Shown here one piece after another: positions 11,581 to 22,508 of a stretch of 64,000 nucleotides of DNA. The position numbers were made by a program, and so were the translations under genes. The notes beneath the pieces are model-generated. The model was not told the origin of the DNA and ran no database searches. It saw nothing but the letters and a program-made list of their open reading frames with translations. Each line of letters starts with the position of its first letter. Position 1 is the first letter of the stretch. Origin of the DNA: Aristolochia californica (Eukaryota; Streptophyta; Magnoliopsida; Piperales; Aristolochiaceae); the NCBI GenBank assembly GCA_029961685.1, contig JARWKL010000008.1, forward strand, positions 23,221,981 through 23,285,980, read 5' to 3'.

Positions 11581-13172
11581 TTCTGTGAGTTGAATCGGTC
11601 AACTCATAGAGGTAATGTGATCTTTTCTGATTTATTATCTCTATCAATTTAGGTTCGTATTTTTTTCTATCCCTATACCAGTTATTTACTTTACATTGTC
11701 ACCTCTATACCGAGGTTTTCATATTACAAATTATATATTGACGGAAATATATTCGAGTCTACTTTCCAAGTAAAAATTATTTTTTCCAATCGGTGTTATC
11801 TACAAAGAGAAATTGATATTTGAAGTAGTGAAGGTCAGATTGCAAAAAAGGTTAGAGCAGCAGTAGAAAACTTCAACTTCTGAGCTTTTTTATGCTATCA
11901 AGAACGAGACTTTATATGGAGAATTATATATCACAATAAATATTTGTAAGTCTATTTTCTTACCTATTGAACCAATTCTAGATCTGAATTTTTTATATGG
12001 AGATATTGATCTTGGAAGAGTTAATGGTAATGCTGGAAAAAGGAGAATGAGTACTTAGTTCGGCCAAATTACAGAGATCGAAATCTATCAGATTATATAT
12101 CTCAATAGAAGTATATTTTATGAAGAGAAGTTATACTTGGATGAAAGGTATTTAAGTCTATTTTAAAAATGATAAAGTTTTATATCAATCTGATCTATAA
12201 GTGTTAGAGGTTGGGTGTAATTGGGACAAGGGTAGTTTAATTGTAGTTGGATTCTACTACTTTGTGTACTCTAATTATAATAAGTCAATGAAGTATTTAT
12301 CTTTTCCATAAATTCAACAACTAAAATTTCCTTAGTTATACATGCTTTAAAAGTAAAAGGACATACACCAACTTGCATAATTATAATTATATGTCATCTC
12401 AATGAAAGTTCTACTTATTTACTAGCCATGCGAGCCCTACACACGTGGGTGTCTCTTAACACCCCCTCTAGATGAATCCCGTCTCTTTGCCCTTAAAATT
12501 TATTGGATGCACATGTTTTGTTCATGTCACATCCACTCAGAAGAGTTTGCTTGATACTAACTATCTTAAGTGCATCTTCTTGGGTTACTCTCGTACCGAA
12601 AAAGGTTGTGTGCTATAATTATTATCTTCGAATAGTACTTATCTCTAGGGATGTTACTTTTTTAGGACACATTTTTTTGTTCTTTCAAAGATGATCCTTT
12701 AGGACTCTCATCGGTTCAAACAACTCCAAGACTTGTTGTGCCACTTGATGCAGATCTCCTTCAACTTCCTAAAGCAAAGGTCGATACCACACTTGTGGAT
12801 TCTATGAATCCCTCCGAGGTAAACCCATCTTCCCCTATCATATTTTGCCCACAATTTAAAATGAGGCCCATAGCTCTACGAAAGGAGCCTAGGACTTGCA
12901 CGAGGTCCTCCACTTCTCATCATATTAAATTTTGTTTCTCACCATCTATTGACATCTCCTTGTTGTCAATTTCTTGCATCCATCCCCTCTATTTTTTTCC
13001 CAAAGTTATATCCTGAGGTTTTGAGGCATCTAGGATAGAAGACAACAATGGAAGAAGAAATGAATTTTTTATATGAGAATCAGACAATGACCTTGGTTCC
13101 GCTTCCCTCCACGAAGAAACCTGTGGGCAATAAATGAGTTTTTACCATCAAACACAATCTCGATGGCTCTGT
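11581..13172 (+). pseudogene. Copia element 5 internal region, heavily deleted
   Basis: The first 900 bases are AT-rich leader without recognisable gag. They include an LTR-family fragment at about 12190-12320 (gggtgtaattgggacaaggg ... ttccataaattcaacaa). From 12490 scraps of pol appear: the integrase C-terminus (CIFLGYSRTEKG), the linker (12738-13016; SEVNPSSPIIFCPQF, RPIALRKEPRTCT) and the RT start (VPLPSTKKPVGNK then VFTIKH). The linker parallels the same region of element 4, so the two elements are relatives. Everything between leader and integrase C-terminus, and after the RT start, is gone. Confidence 0.75.
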
Positions 13173-13186
13173 GACTCGTGGAGAAA

Positions 13187-13445
13187 TGCAAAATGAAGAA
13201 TTTAAGTGGAGATTGTGGTCCAACAAATGATACAACTACATACGTAGTGTGACCAATGGGATAGACTAAGATGCTCAAAGTTCACTAACACATCGCCATT
13301 AGAATAAAGAGAACAAAATTATAAAAATATTAAAGTATCACCTATGAAAAGGGGATAATATCACTAGCAATGGGTGTTATGCCTAGAGAAAATCATAGCT
13401 AGGTAAAAAAGTGCAGAGAGAAATATTTATTTACTTGAAATAAGT
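13187..13445. repeat. Dispersed 260-bp repeat, copy 1
   Basis: Closely matches 25625-25890 in the same orientation. Shared blocks include aacaaatgatacaa, ctaagatgctcaaagttcac, agtatcacctatgaaaa and ttatgcctaga. It is non-coding and of unknown family. Confidence 0.7.
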
Positions 13446-15865
13446 TTTCTAATATATATAAGTGTTAAGAGGTAAAATATTTTTGTTTTGATTCAACTAG
13501 CCCCACAAAATTCTTTAATGGGATAGAAAACTAGTAAAAATTTCTTTTGAAAAAAATAATTATAAAAAGTAATAATACTTATCTTTGAATGTATGTTATA
13601 TGAAAATAAATATATCATAAGAGAACATAAGAAAGAGGAGTTCCAATGAGAATCAGTCGGGACTTGTGAACAAGTTTTGTCATGGGTTCTAACTACACTA
13701 TGGACATAATCATCGAGACTATGCCCTTAACCATAGGTGTCGACTTAAAAACAATGTCACCATTCACATCAGATTCAAGAAAGAAAAGAAAACAAGATCA
13801 AAATAATGAAAATTAAACTATTTTCACACATGCAAAAATGATTTTAAAAACATAGAGAAACATTTTTTTTTTGTTGAATTTGATTAAAAAACATTTGATT
13901 AATAAACCCCATGATCTTCAAAATTTCAAACAAAACCTTTGACAGCTAAATCACAATTTTTTGAAAATTTTGCAAGCAATTTCCAAGTATATTGGACAAA
14001 TAGATTTCCTCAATTCAGATATACAACAAAATCACATTTTTAGAGTACCATATGGGGAAAATTCGAAAAGAAACAAATTTTACAAAGATACCTTAGTAGA
14101 TCCAAGAGATGTGAAAGACAATGAAACTAGAGGCAAAATATTTGGATTGTCCCAAAAATACTCTTCCAAAAACTTTCAAGGAGATCCTTACTCGGACCTA
14201 AATTCTAGCAAAAGTAACCTTATCAGACCCTAATACAACTAATATATAATGAGATATGCTCAATACTCCACTTTTTAAAAGAATTGTGGAGTTTAACCCG
14301 ATATCAAAGTGTAACTTGGAATATTCTACTAGAAAATCTGAGATGTATTATCTAATATACAATACGTTTCGATCAATACCCAATACGTGTAAGATGATAT
14401 TAATAATCATGGGCAAATTACGAGGTTGTGATGGTCGTAAATGTCATTCCTCTGTCAGGGATGGCGACAATGTTGAACTTTTCCATTCTTCAAAGCTCTC
14501 TCTTTAGATAGGTGTAGTTTAATTCAAGTATCTCTTGTTTGTATAAATGCAAGGGGCTCAATAAATGCAAAATAGATGGATGATAGTTATAGACATGTGG
14601 TGTTTTCTTAGTATTTTAGGAATGAGTTAATATTGTTGAGTGTGATGAATGATAGGTCAGTATGTGTTGTTTTATTTTCCTATATTAGTTGATTTTAAGT
14701 TGACATAATGTTAACATCACTAATTATGTGACATTGATTACAATTTAAAATTGATTAAATTAAATTTATTTTGTTTAAGATTGAATATCTAATTTTGATA
14801 GATTGTTGTAACAAATAGAAGTTTTACAATAGTATTTTATTTCTTTTATATTATTAAATATTATAAAATTATAGTTCATAGTAAATTGACTAATACTATA
14901 ACTAATAATAAATATAATTGATATACATCTATTTAATTTGAATGAGCCAGATAAAATTAGGCGACTTTGTACCCCCAACAATCATATTATGGAAGTAATT
15001 ATAGATCATACAATGGATACAATGGATGTAGTACCTTAATCTCTTATAGTGAACCTTCTCAATTGTATGGGGGAGACTCATCTTTGTCCAAGCTGCGAAT
15101 CAATGACAATTCGTGTCATGCTCTCCTTCTCTTTAAAGATGAGTTGGCTTACGAATACCTATTTTATGAACAATATGTCATACAACCTTATAATAGTGAA
15201 TAATCATTTCTCTACTTTTAATCCATATCATAAGTCTTCATTTTTATTTATTCACTTTATAAGTTTACATTGTTGATTATTCACAATGATATGTTTTATA
15301 ATTGTTTGCAGATTTTTACTTTATCATTCAAGAGGTCAAGTTTATGCTATACCATTTTGTGTCAAATTCTTTTAATTTCCTAGATTCTTTTAGATTATTT
15401 TGATAACTATTGATTAGGGGCAACCCTACATTCAATAGCTTTTGACTGCAAACTTTGATTGACTATTGATTTTGGTGGTGGCTATGGACTCGTTTTATAA
15501 TTCTATTGTTTCAACCATAAAAACCCATCTTGCTACTATGAAATCGGTCAGTAGGCCACTTAAGCAAATAAATGGTTTGATAAGATTTTAAGGTTTGATA
15601 CACTTTATGAATCAAAATTATAGCATCTTTTATATAGTAGCCAAGAGTGAGACACCAACCCCCAGAGTTGTAAGCAAGGCATGAATTCTTGTAAAAGGGC
15701 ATACATGCGTCAGTTCAAAGATAGAGAGGTTTGACCTCTCTAATTATTCTTATTGCACCAACACTTAGAATTACTTTAGTGTATCCAATCAATAATCAAT
15801 GCATGTCTGAGTTCATGTGAAGGCTACCTCTTTTAAAGTTTTAAGATATGTAGTTATCAAAAAGT
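13446..15865. other. No gene recognised
   Basis: AT-rich DNA. Short open frames at 13961-14233, 14256-14507 and 14967-15203 show no family signature; the last is Tyr/Ser/Asn-rich because of a gga-tac-aat-type simple repeat. I see no LTR border, splice-supported exon or RNA gene. Confidence 0.5.
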
Positions 15866-16300
15866 GAAAAAAAAAACTATTATAGTCTCAAACAAGCTTC
15901 TAAAGCTTGGTTTGCCCGATTTAGCTCTTTCCACATTGATTTTGGTTTTATACCTAACAAATTTGATTCTTCCGTATTCTGTTATCACCTAGGATTTCAA
16001 TGTTTATACTTACTCCTATATGTAGATGACAATATAATTAGAGAAAACTGCTCTTGAGGGGAGTGTTAAAGTAGTAATGGCATATCTTGAAATTAAGTGG
16101 TTAAGTAGCATATTTTGTAATTACTCAGTTTTTTTAAGTTTTTTGATTTTTATCATCCATTAAGGTTTTTATTCTTCATTATAAATAAGATTTGTTAGGA
16201 GGGCATGTTCACACACACGAGCTCCTCTTTTTGCTCGTGCTCTCCTTCTCTTTCTTCCTTTTGTTCTACTCTAAATTTTTTTGGCATGAAACTCTATATC
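15866..16300 (+). mobile_element. Copia reverse-transcriptase scrap with PPT and 3' LTR start
   Basis: About 175 bases encode a decayed copia RT piece (SLKQASKAWFARFS ... LLYVDDN). They lead almost directly into a polypurine tract (cttgaggggag) and an LTR start TGTTAAAGTAG at 16067. The RT C-terminus and RNase H are deleted. The LTR probably extends to about 16300 (tcattataaataaga near 16178 looks promoter-like), but its end is not resolved. Confidence 0.65.
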
Positions 16301-17196
16301 TAATAATACTAAAACTACAATAAAATCTATCTCCTTATTTTTTGCTTGTTCAAATTATGATAAATTACATAAAACTACCTTTATATCACTCTCTAAAGTC
16401 TCCCAAATCCCAGTTCTCAGCTCTCGATTTTCTCCCAACTCTAATGTTCTTTCCATGAGTTGTTGCAATTTTCTTTATTGTCCCTTTATTTTAATATTTT
16501 CTTAGATTATGCTAGATTTTTCCAAATTTTAGATGATTGGGTGAGAAGCCGTGGGATGAACAAAGTAACCATCCACTTAAATCAATTAACCAATTAGGAA
16601 TGGGGTTTTTTCTGAAAAAGCTCAACCCTATTTCTTTAATATATATTACTAAAAAGATAGTAATTACTGTTTCATCTGTACAGTCGGTGAGAGAAAAATT
16701 GCAAATTTATTTCCCAGAAAGTCTACACAATTGTCATTTATAAAAAAATCTATCATTTTATATCCGTTTCATTGCTTTGCTTATGGTATTTCTATTGCAT
16801 TTATGGTTTTCCTTTCATAATTTTTTTTTTTTGCGAGATTTTTTAAAACTGATTTTATATGCTATTTAATATCCAAAATTGAAGTTGGTTGCTCATACTT
16901 TGTTCAAAAAGATGGTTATGATGTCAGACTTGCTTGGTCCCTCTGGCAAGGGGTGTAGCCTCTGGATTGTGTGGTCTAAGTGAAAAGAACTAGTGAATCA
17001 CCTTGAAGACCACAATAGGTGCAGATTTTTATATTTTTTTATATTGGGTTACATACCCAAACCTTTGTCACATTTTCCTCATTCACTTCTAATCTCTTGG
17101 AACCACACTGGCCAATCAGCCATTTTGGTTGCTGATCCCCTTACCAAAGAGGATGTGGGTCTATTTCTTGATGAGTTTTGTATCATGTTGATAGTT
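16301..17196. other. No gene recognised
   Basis: AT-rich sequence. An open frame at 16993-17280 runs into the TRIM LTR and shows only a vague ADPLTKE resemblance to copia RNase H ends, too weak to call. This is the target DNA of TRIM-1. Confidence 0.4.
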
Positions 17197-17296
17197 ATGC
17201 TTGTCAGAGTGGTTTCGTCAACTCTTGTGGGCGGTATGTTTCCATACCTAACAGATCCGTCTTTTGGGTGTATTGGCTAGCCGTTGTCATGGTATC

Positions 17297-17503
17297 TGTT
17301 GAAATGTATAGTTGTATAGCGTGATTATTTCCTCCGATCCCGTGATTATATTCTTGATTCTATTCCTTGATTTTAGAATCTAAATTGATCCTAAAATCAA
17401 CTTGTAAATGTATTATAAATATCCTCCTAACGGAGAAGAATAAAATCATCGAAAAACCATTCGTTCAATCTCTGTTATTATTTTCGGTTCTCTCTGTTTT
17501 ACA
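17297..17503 (+). repeat. 5' LTR of copia element 3 (207 bp)
   Basis: TGTTGAAATGTATAG to TCTGTTTTACA. The tattataaatatcc at 17410 is a likely TATA region. The 3' copy (22280-22508) is 22 bases longer because a tgtatagcgtgatcggaggaaac-type unit is duplicated in it. Confidence 0.9.
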
Positions 17504-18138
17504 TGGTATCAGAGCAGGAGAATTATCCTCTCTTTTCCGTCGCAGAAAGTCGGAGCTAAGTGCTCCTGTAATCGCCGAAGGAGGAAGCCGGAGGAAGAAA
17601 AAAAAAATTCGTCGGAGTTGCAGAACTCTATTTTTTTCTGCAACTCCATATTCCGGCAGTCCCAACGCCAAAAGAACGTCGCCGACGCCGACGAAGGCAC
17701 CACCACCCTGTTCCGACTGAAGCCGGCGCTCCGCTGCCGTTGGCGAAGACGAAGGTTGCCGTTGGCGAAGACGAAGGCTGTTGTTGCCGAAGACGAAGCG
17801 ATTTATGTAGTCGGAGTCACGTCGCCGACGAGTGCCGACGATCGCCGATGAAGGCACCACCACCCTGTTCCGACTGAAGCCGACGCTCTGCTGCCGTTGC
17901 CGAAGACGACGGTATTTTTTTTTAACTTAGGAACTGTTCCTTTACTTTTCCTGTCGACCCAGACCGGCGGGTCGATCGAATCGGACCGAACCGGTCTAAA
18001 CTCGAACCGGATCGGACCAGCACTGGAGCGGACCAGAATTGAATCCGCCCAGATCGTACCGAACCGGACCAGATCGAACCAGACCGGACTGAACTGAACC
18101 GGACCCGATTAGAAAAAAAAAAAAAAAATTTCAGATCG
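17504..18138 (+). other. PBS and GC-rich repetitive leader of copia element 3
   Basis: The PBS tggtatcagagc (17504-17515) is followed by a leader rich in CG. A 55-bp segment (gaaggcaccaccaccctgtt ...) occurs at 17693-17745 and again at 17850-17903, and cgttggcgaagacgaagg is tandemly repeated at 17737-17778. At 17965-18110 there are many gaaccgga/gaccggac repeats. Open frames here follow repeat structure and are not genes. Confidence 0.75.
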
Positions 18139-20715
18139 ATGGCTACCACTATAGGCGCATCCACCGAACTTATCCCATCACCACAGATTATAGTCCACCA
18201 AGATAATTCTGCGTTTCCAACTGGAATTATCCTCGATGAGACCAATTATTCATTATGGTCCCAACTCATGGAGATGCGAATTGGTGCACGCAACAAAGCT
18301 GGATACCTCACCGGTGAAACAAAAAAACCAGCATCTGGTGATGCTAATCTTGGAGCATGGATTACTGAAAATCAAAGAGTCAAAAGTTGGCTTATTGACT
18401 CCATGAGTCCATTGCTCATGCAACGATTTATTCGCCTCTCCACTGCCAAGGAGATATGGGAAGCATTATCAAAAACATTCTATGATGGATCCGATGAAAC
18501 TTGTATATTTGAGCTAAACCAGAGATCTTTTTCTACCAAACAAAATGGTAGACCGTTATCCACATACTACAATGAACTGGTTGCTATTTTCCAAGAGATT
18601 GATCATAGAACTATATCTCAGGAAGGAACAGTCGAAGGGCTAATCCAGTTGCACTTTGCAATGGCTAGGCTTCGGGTTCATATTTTTCTGAGTGGGCTTG
18701 ACTCCGAATTTGATGAAGTTTGTGGAGAAATTTTGCGAAAAGATCCCAAACTTGATTTGGAGAGTACATATGCATATGTCAGACGCGAATATCAACAGAG
18801 ACAGACAATGGGGAGCTATCGCCCAGTCTCCGAGAACTCGGCGATGTTGGTCAACCAAAACCGACAAGGATCATCAAGCAGTCGGAACCCTCAATCCTCT
18901 GGCAAAGGTAACAATCGTGTATGTATTCACTGCGGGGAAAAAGGACATTCACAACACCGGTGTTATGAGATTATTGGCTATCCGGAGTGGTGGGATTTCT
19001 CGAAAAATCCCCGTAACAAGATTGCTGGGAAAGCTATGGTGATATCCATGGAAGAGAATCAAGAGCTACCTATTGCAAATGTTGCCCATCCAGGTATTCT
19101 CGATAATGCATTAGTATTCTCTGTACATTCTAAGAATAGACCTTGGATTATTGATACAGGTGCATCCGATCACATGATAAGGGATCCCAGTCAGTTACAA
19201 TCCATCCTACCTTCTCCACAATCTGTTATTTCAGCAGCCAATGGTAGTACCTCTCCTATTACTGGGGAAGGATTTGTTATATTATCCAATAATCTGACAT
19301 TAGATACTGTCCTTTTGGTTCCCTCTCTTGAATATAACCTTTTGTCTGTTAGCCAAATTACTTCCACTCTTGCTTGTACTATAACTTTTTGGCCCTCATT
19401 TTATGTCTTTCAGGATATTCTAACCCGGAAGATTCTTGGTTATGGTGTTAGACGGGGCAAACTCTACTATTTGGAGTTGACAGAGAACGGGGGATCAAAA
19501 ATCAGTCAAACAAATCAAGCTAGCAGTGAAGATAATGCTCAAACAACTGTATGGTTATGGCACCGACGATTAGGCCACCTTTCTTTTGGTTATCTTAAGA
19601 AATTGCGACCTCAACTTTTTTTAGGTTTGACTGATGTGCATTTTCATTGTGAGACATGTGAATTGGCTAAAAGCCACCGTATTGCTTATTTCCCGAGTTT
19701 AAATAAAAGTTTCGAACCTTTTGCGGTTATTCATTCTGATGTTTGGGGTCCAGCCAAGATTCCCTCTATTTCTAGAGCTCGTTACTTTGTGACATTTATT
19801 GATGAATGCACTAGAATGACTTGGGTATCTCTATTTATCCACAAAAGTGATGTGTGTCTAGCATTTCAGAAATTCCATACAATGATATATACTCAATGCC
19901 AAAAGCAGATTCGTGTTTTACAATCTGACAATGGTACTGAGTTTGTTAATGCTTCTCTCGAAACTTTTCTGACCACTCATGGAATTCGTCATCAGACTTC
20001 TTGCACCTATACTCCCCAACAGAATGGATTGGCAGAAAGAAAGAATAGACAACTTTTGGAAGTAGTGCGTGCCTCTCTCTTTGGCATGAACATGCCTCGA
20101 TTTTATTGGGGTGAAGCTATCACATTTGCTGCCTACCTCATCAATCGAACACCTTCTAGAGTACTTGATTTTCAAACTCCTCTACATAAGCTGCAATCCC
20201 TGATTTCAATTCCCCATCTTCTGAATCTTGAACCCCGAATTTTTGGGTGTACCGCTTATGTTCATATCCCAAAGATCTTGCGAAATAAACTTGATCCATG
20301 TGCCAAGCGATGTGTATTTGTTGGCTACTCTGATTTTCAAAAAGGATATTGGTGTTATGATCCACACACCAATAAGCTCCATGTGACTTTAGATGTCTCC
20401 TTCCATGAATCAGTCCCTTATTATTTAGGGGGAGTTTCTTGGACATCTCTTCAGGGGGAGAGTTCAAATGAAGAGAATGTTCCACATGAAACTAACGGAG
20501 ATGTTGAAAGAGGTGCCGAATTTATTGAGTTAGAAGCGGTGAATGAATTTTTTAAGTGTCATGATGTGCAACAAGACTGTGATTCAGTACTTTCATCTGA
20601 AGAACCCCCAGAGTTGCCCCCGTCTTCACCAACAATTGAAGAATCAACCCAGAATGTTCCTCCTCAGGTAAATACGAATCCTGTGTTTGATGAGACTGGC
20701 CTCTGCAACAGTTAA
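18139..20715 (+). CDS. Copia element 3 gag-protease-integrase ORF (858 codons, 3'-truncated polyprotein)
   Basis: A long intact frame for the first part of a Ty1-copia polyprotein. The gag domain (residues about 20-240) opens with ETNYSLWSQLMEMRI and includes a UBN2-like region. The CCHC knuckle CIHCGEKGHSQHRC is near residue 260. The aspartic protease active site IDTGASDHMI is near 335. GAG-pre-integrase (WHRRLGHLS) is near 475. The integrase core runs from about 530 (HSDVWGP), through SDNGTEF, to QQNGLAERKN near 635. The integrase C-terminal/GKGYWCYDP-type region lies near 735, then an acidic linker. The frame ends at 20715 because the start of RT is deleted. No stop interrupts 2.6 kb, which suggests a young insertion. 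These proteins would package RNA, mature the polyprotein and integrate cDNA. Confidence 0.93.
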   Translation: MATTIGASTELIPSPQIIVHQDNSAFPTGIILDETNYSLWSQLMEMRIGARNKAGYLTGETKKPASGDANLGAWITENQRVKSWLIDSMSPLLMQRFIRLSTAKEIWEALSKTFYDGSDETCIFELNQRSFSTKQNGRPLSTYYNELVAIFQEIDHRTISQEGTVEGLIQLHFAMARLRVHIFLSGLDSEFDEVCGEILRKDPKLDLESTYAYVRREYQQRQTMGSYRPVSENSAMLVNQNRQGSSSSRNPQSSGKGNNRVCIHCGEKGHSQHRCYEIIGYPEWWDFSKNPRNKIAGKAMVISMEENQELPIANVAHPGILDNALVFSVHSKNRPWIIDTGASDHMIRDPSQLQSILPSPQSVISAANGSTSPITGEGFVILSNNLTLDTVLLVPSLEYNLLSVSQITSTLACTITFWPSFYVFQDILTRKILGYGVRRGKLYYLELTENGGSKISQTNQASSEDNAQTTVWLWHRRLGHLSFGYLKKLRPQLFLGLTDVHFHCETCELAKSHRIAYFPSLNKSFEPFAVIHSDVWGPAKIPSISRARYFVTFIDECTRMTWVSLFIHKSDVCLAFQKFHTMIYTQCQKQIRVLQSDNGTEFVNASLETFLTTHGIRHQTSCTYTPQQNGLAERKNRQLLEVVRASLFGMNMPRFYWGEAITFAAYLINRTPSRVLDFQTPLHKLQSLISIPHLLNLEPRIFGCTAYVHIPKILRNKLDPCAKRCVFVGYSDFQKGYWCYDPHTNKLHVTLDVSFHESVPYYLGGVSWTSLQGESSNEENVPHETNGDVERGAEFIELEAVNEFFKCHDVQQDCDSVLSSEEPPELPPSSPTIEESTQNVPPQVNTNPVFDETGLCNS

Positions 20716-21031
20716 AAATTCCTCTGCAATAATTTGACGTTAAAAATGCCTTCCTCAATGGAGACTTAGAAGAAGAAGTCTACATGGAACTACCACCAGG
20801 TGTAAAAAGTGGTTCTTTGTCTCAAGGTAAAGTTTGTAAATTGAAGAAGTCATTGTATGGGCTGAAACAGTCACCTAGAGCATGGTTTGGGAGATTCTCG
20901 GCTACAATGAAGGAGTTTGGTTATAAACAAAGTAACTCAGATCATACTTTGTTTATAAAACACAAAGAAGGAAAGGTAACAGCATTAATTGTATATGTTG
21001 ATGATATGGTCGTGACAGGAGATGACCCAGG
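20716..21031 (+). pseudogene. Copia element 3 RT, N-terminal part deleted
   Basis: RT resumes abruptly with FDVKNAFLNGDLEEEVY, so roughly 150 residues of RT fingers/palm (the region with KWVYTVK and YKARLVAKG in relatives) are missing and the frame has shifted. It continues through KSLYGLKQSPRAWFGRF to the catalytic YVDDM and stops at the TRIM-2 insertion. Short direct repeats (cctctgcaa and gttaaaaat, each twice within 60 bases at 20699-20755) flank the deletion, suggesting slippage or repeat-mediated loss. Confidence 0.9.
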
Positions 21032-21358
21032 TGAAATGTTATGGTCCTGGGTTAAGTACCTATGTCTTCCGCTCCTAACAGGCCGGTCTTTTGGGTAGTA
21101 TTGGCTAGGTGCTTAACATTTGGTATCAGAGCTAGCGCTACGTCCCGACTTCGAATCCCTGTGATTGCACGGCGCAGTGTGGACCGCACGCCCCTGGCGG
21201 TCACCGTTAATTTGGTCTCCGTAGCTGTGTTAAGGCCGCCGTGGTTGTCAGCTCGGGTGGGCGGGGTGTAATGTTATGGTCCTGGGTTAAGTACCTATGT
21301 CTTCCGCTCCTAACAGGCCGGTCTTTTGGGTAGTATTGGCTAGGTGCTTAACATGAAA
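21032..21358 (+). mobile_element. TRIM-2, 317 bp, identical LTRs, inside element 3 RT
   Basis: Two 82-bp LTRs at 21037-21118 and 21272-21353 (TGTTATGGTC ... GTGCTTAACA) match at all 82 positions. The target duplication tgaaa lies at 21032-21036 and 21354-21358. The PBS tggtatcagagc is at 21121-21132, gtcccgacttcgaatccc at 21142-21159, and the G-rich PPT (gggtgggcggggtgtaa) precedes the 3' LTR. It has no coding capacity. The 322 added bases shift the RT frame, and the RT sequence resumes seamlessly after the second tgaaa. Confidence 0.95.
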
Positions 21359-22272
21359 TGCAAGCTTTACAGGAGTATTTAGCTACTAAATTTGAAATGA
21401 AGGATCTCGGACAACTTAAATATTTTTTGGGGATTGAAGTTGCAAGATCGAAACATGGAGTCTTCCTTTCACAGCGAAAATATGTGTTGGATCTTCTAGC
21501 CGAAACCGGAATGCTTGACTATAAACCAATAGAGACGCCCATGGAAATGCATCATAAACTCAGAATTCTTCCAGATCAAATTCCAGTAGACAAAGGGCGT
21601 TATCAGCGATTAGTTGGAAGATTAATCTACCTATCCCACACAAGGCCCGATGTAACATATGCAGTAAGCGTTGTGAGCCAGTTCATGCATGCTCCAAGTG
21701 AAGAACATATGGAAGCAGTCTATCGGATCTTGAGATACTTAAAGAGTGCTCCAGGAAAAGGTTTGTTATTCTCAAAAAATGGTATCTCTAGGATTGAAGG
21801 GTATACAGACTCTGATTGGGCAGGTGATCAGACAACCAGAAGATCCACATCGGGTTACTTTACTTTTGTGGAAGGGAATCTTGTCACTTGGAAATGCAAA
21901 AAACAGAAGGTAGTATCAAGATCAAGTGCTGAAGCTGAATTTTGAGGTATGGCTCATGGTGTATGCGAGTTGTTATGGATACGGAATATACTGAGAGACT
22001 TAGGGATTGAATACGACAAACCTATGAATCTTCACTGTGATAACAAGGCAGCTATCGCAATTGCACAAAATCCAGTTCAACATGATCGCACTAAACATGT
22101 TGAAGTTGATCATCATTTCATCAAAGAGAACCTCGATGCAAAGATTATACAATTCCCCTTTATTCAATCTGCGAGTCAGATGGCTGATATGCTCACGAAG
22201 GCAGTATCAGGGAAAACATTTCATGGTATAATTGACAAGTTGGGTTTGACTGATATCTATGCACCAACTTAA
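21359..22272 (+). pseudogene. Copia element 3 RT C-terminus and RNase H (one stop)
   Basis: Continuation of RT after TRIM-2 (KFEMKDLGQLKYFLGIE), connection domain, then RNase H. RNase H shows DSDWAG, SSAEAEF, CDNKAA and the terminal QMADMLTKAV. One in-frame TGA at about 21946 separates two open pieces in the same frame. The last codons end just before the polypurine tract. Confidence 0.9.
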
Positions 22273-22508
22273 GGGGGAGTGTTGAAATGTATAGCTGTAT
22301 AGCGTGATCGGAGGAAACTGTATAGCGTGATTGTTTCCTCCGATCCCGTGATTATATTCTTGATTCTATTCCTTGATTTTAGGATCTAAATTTATCCTAA
22401 AATCAACTTGTAATGTATTATAAATAGCCTCCTAATGGAGAAGAATAAAATCATCGGAAAACCATTGGTTCAATCTCTGTTATTATTTTCGGTTCTCTCT
22501 GTTTTACA
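22271..22508 (+). repeat. PPT and 3' LTR of copia element 3
   Basis: The PPT aagggggag (22271-22279) is followed by the 229-bp LTR (22280-22508). Compared with the 5' LTR it carries a tandem duplication of the tgtatagcgtgat unit and a few substitutions. Confidence 0.9.

Larger units (their letters stand above)
17297..22508 (+). mobile_element. Ty1-copia element 3, complete borders, nested in TRIM-1
   Basis: LTRs at 17297-17503 and 22280-22508, both TGTTGAAATG...TTTTACA. The 5-bp target duplication gtatc (17292-17296 and 22509-22513) falls inside the TRIM-1 PBS. The element has PBS, leader, gag-pol, PPT and both LTRs. It has an internal deletion in RT, a TRIM-2 insertion and one RNase H stop, so it is non-autonomous now. 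Confidence 0.92.

Noticed and set aside
14967..15203. A 78-codon Tyr/Ser/Asn-rich frame that could look like a prion-like or RNA-binding fragment
   Set aside because: Composition follows a short simple repeat; no start context, homologous block or splice support.
16993..17280. A 95-codon frame ahead of copia element 3
   Set aside because: It runs into the TRIM-1 LTR and has no family signature beyond a weak ADPLTK resemblance.
17367..18245. Several overlapping open frames on both strands rich in Arg, Ser and Gly
   Set aside because: They follow the repetitive GC-rich leader of copia element 3 and have no domain; all lie between PBS and gag.
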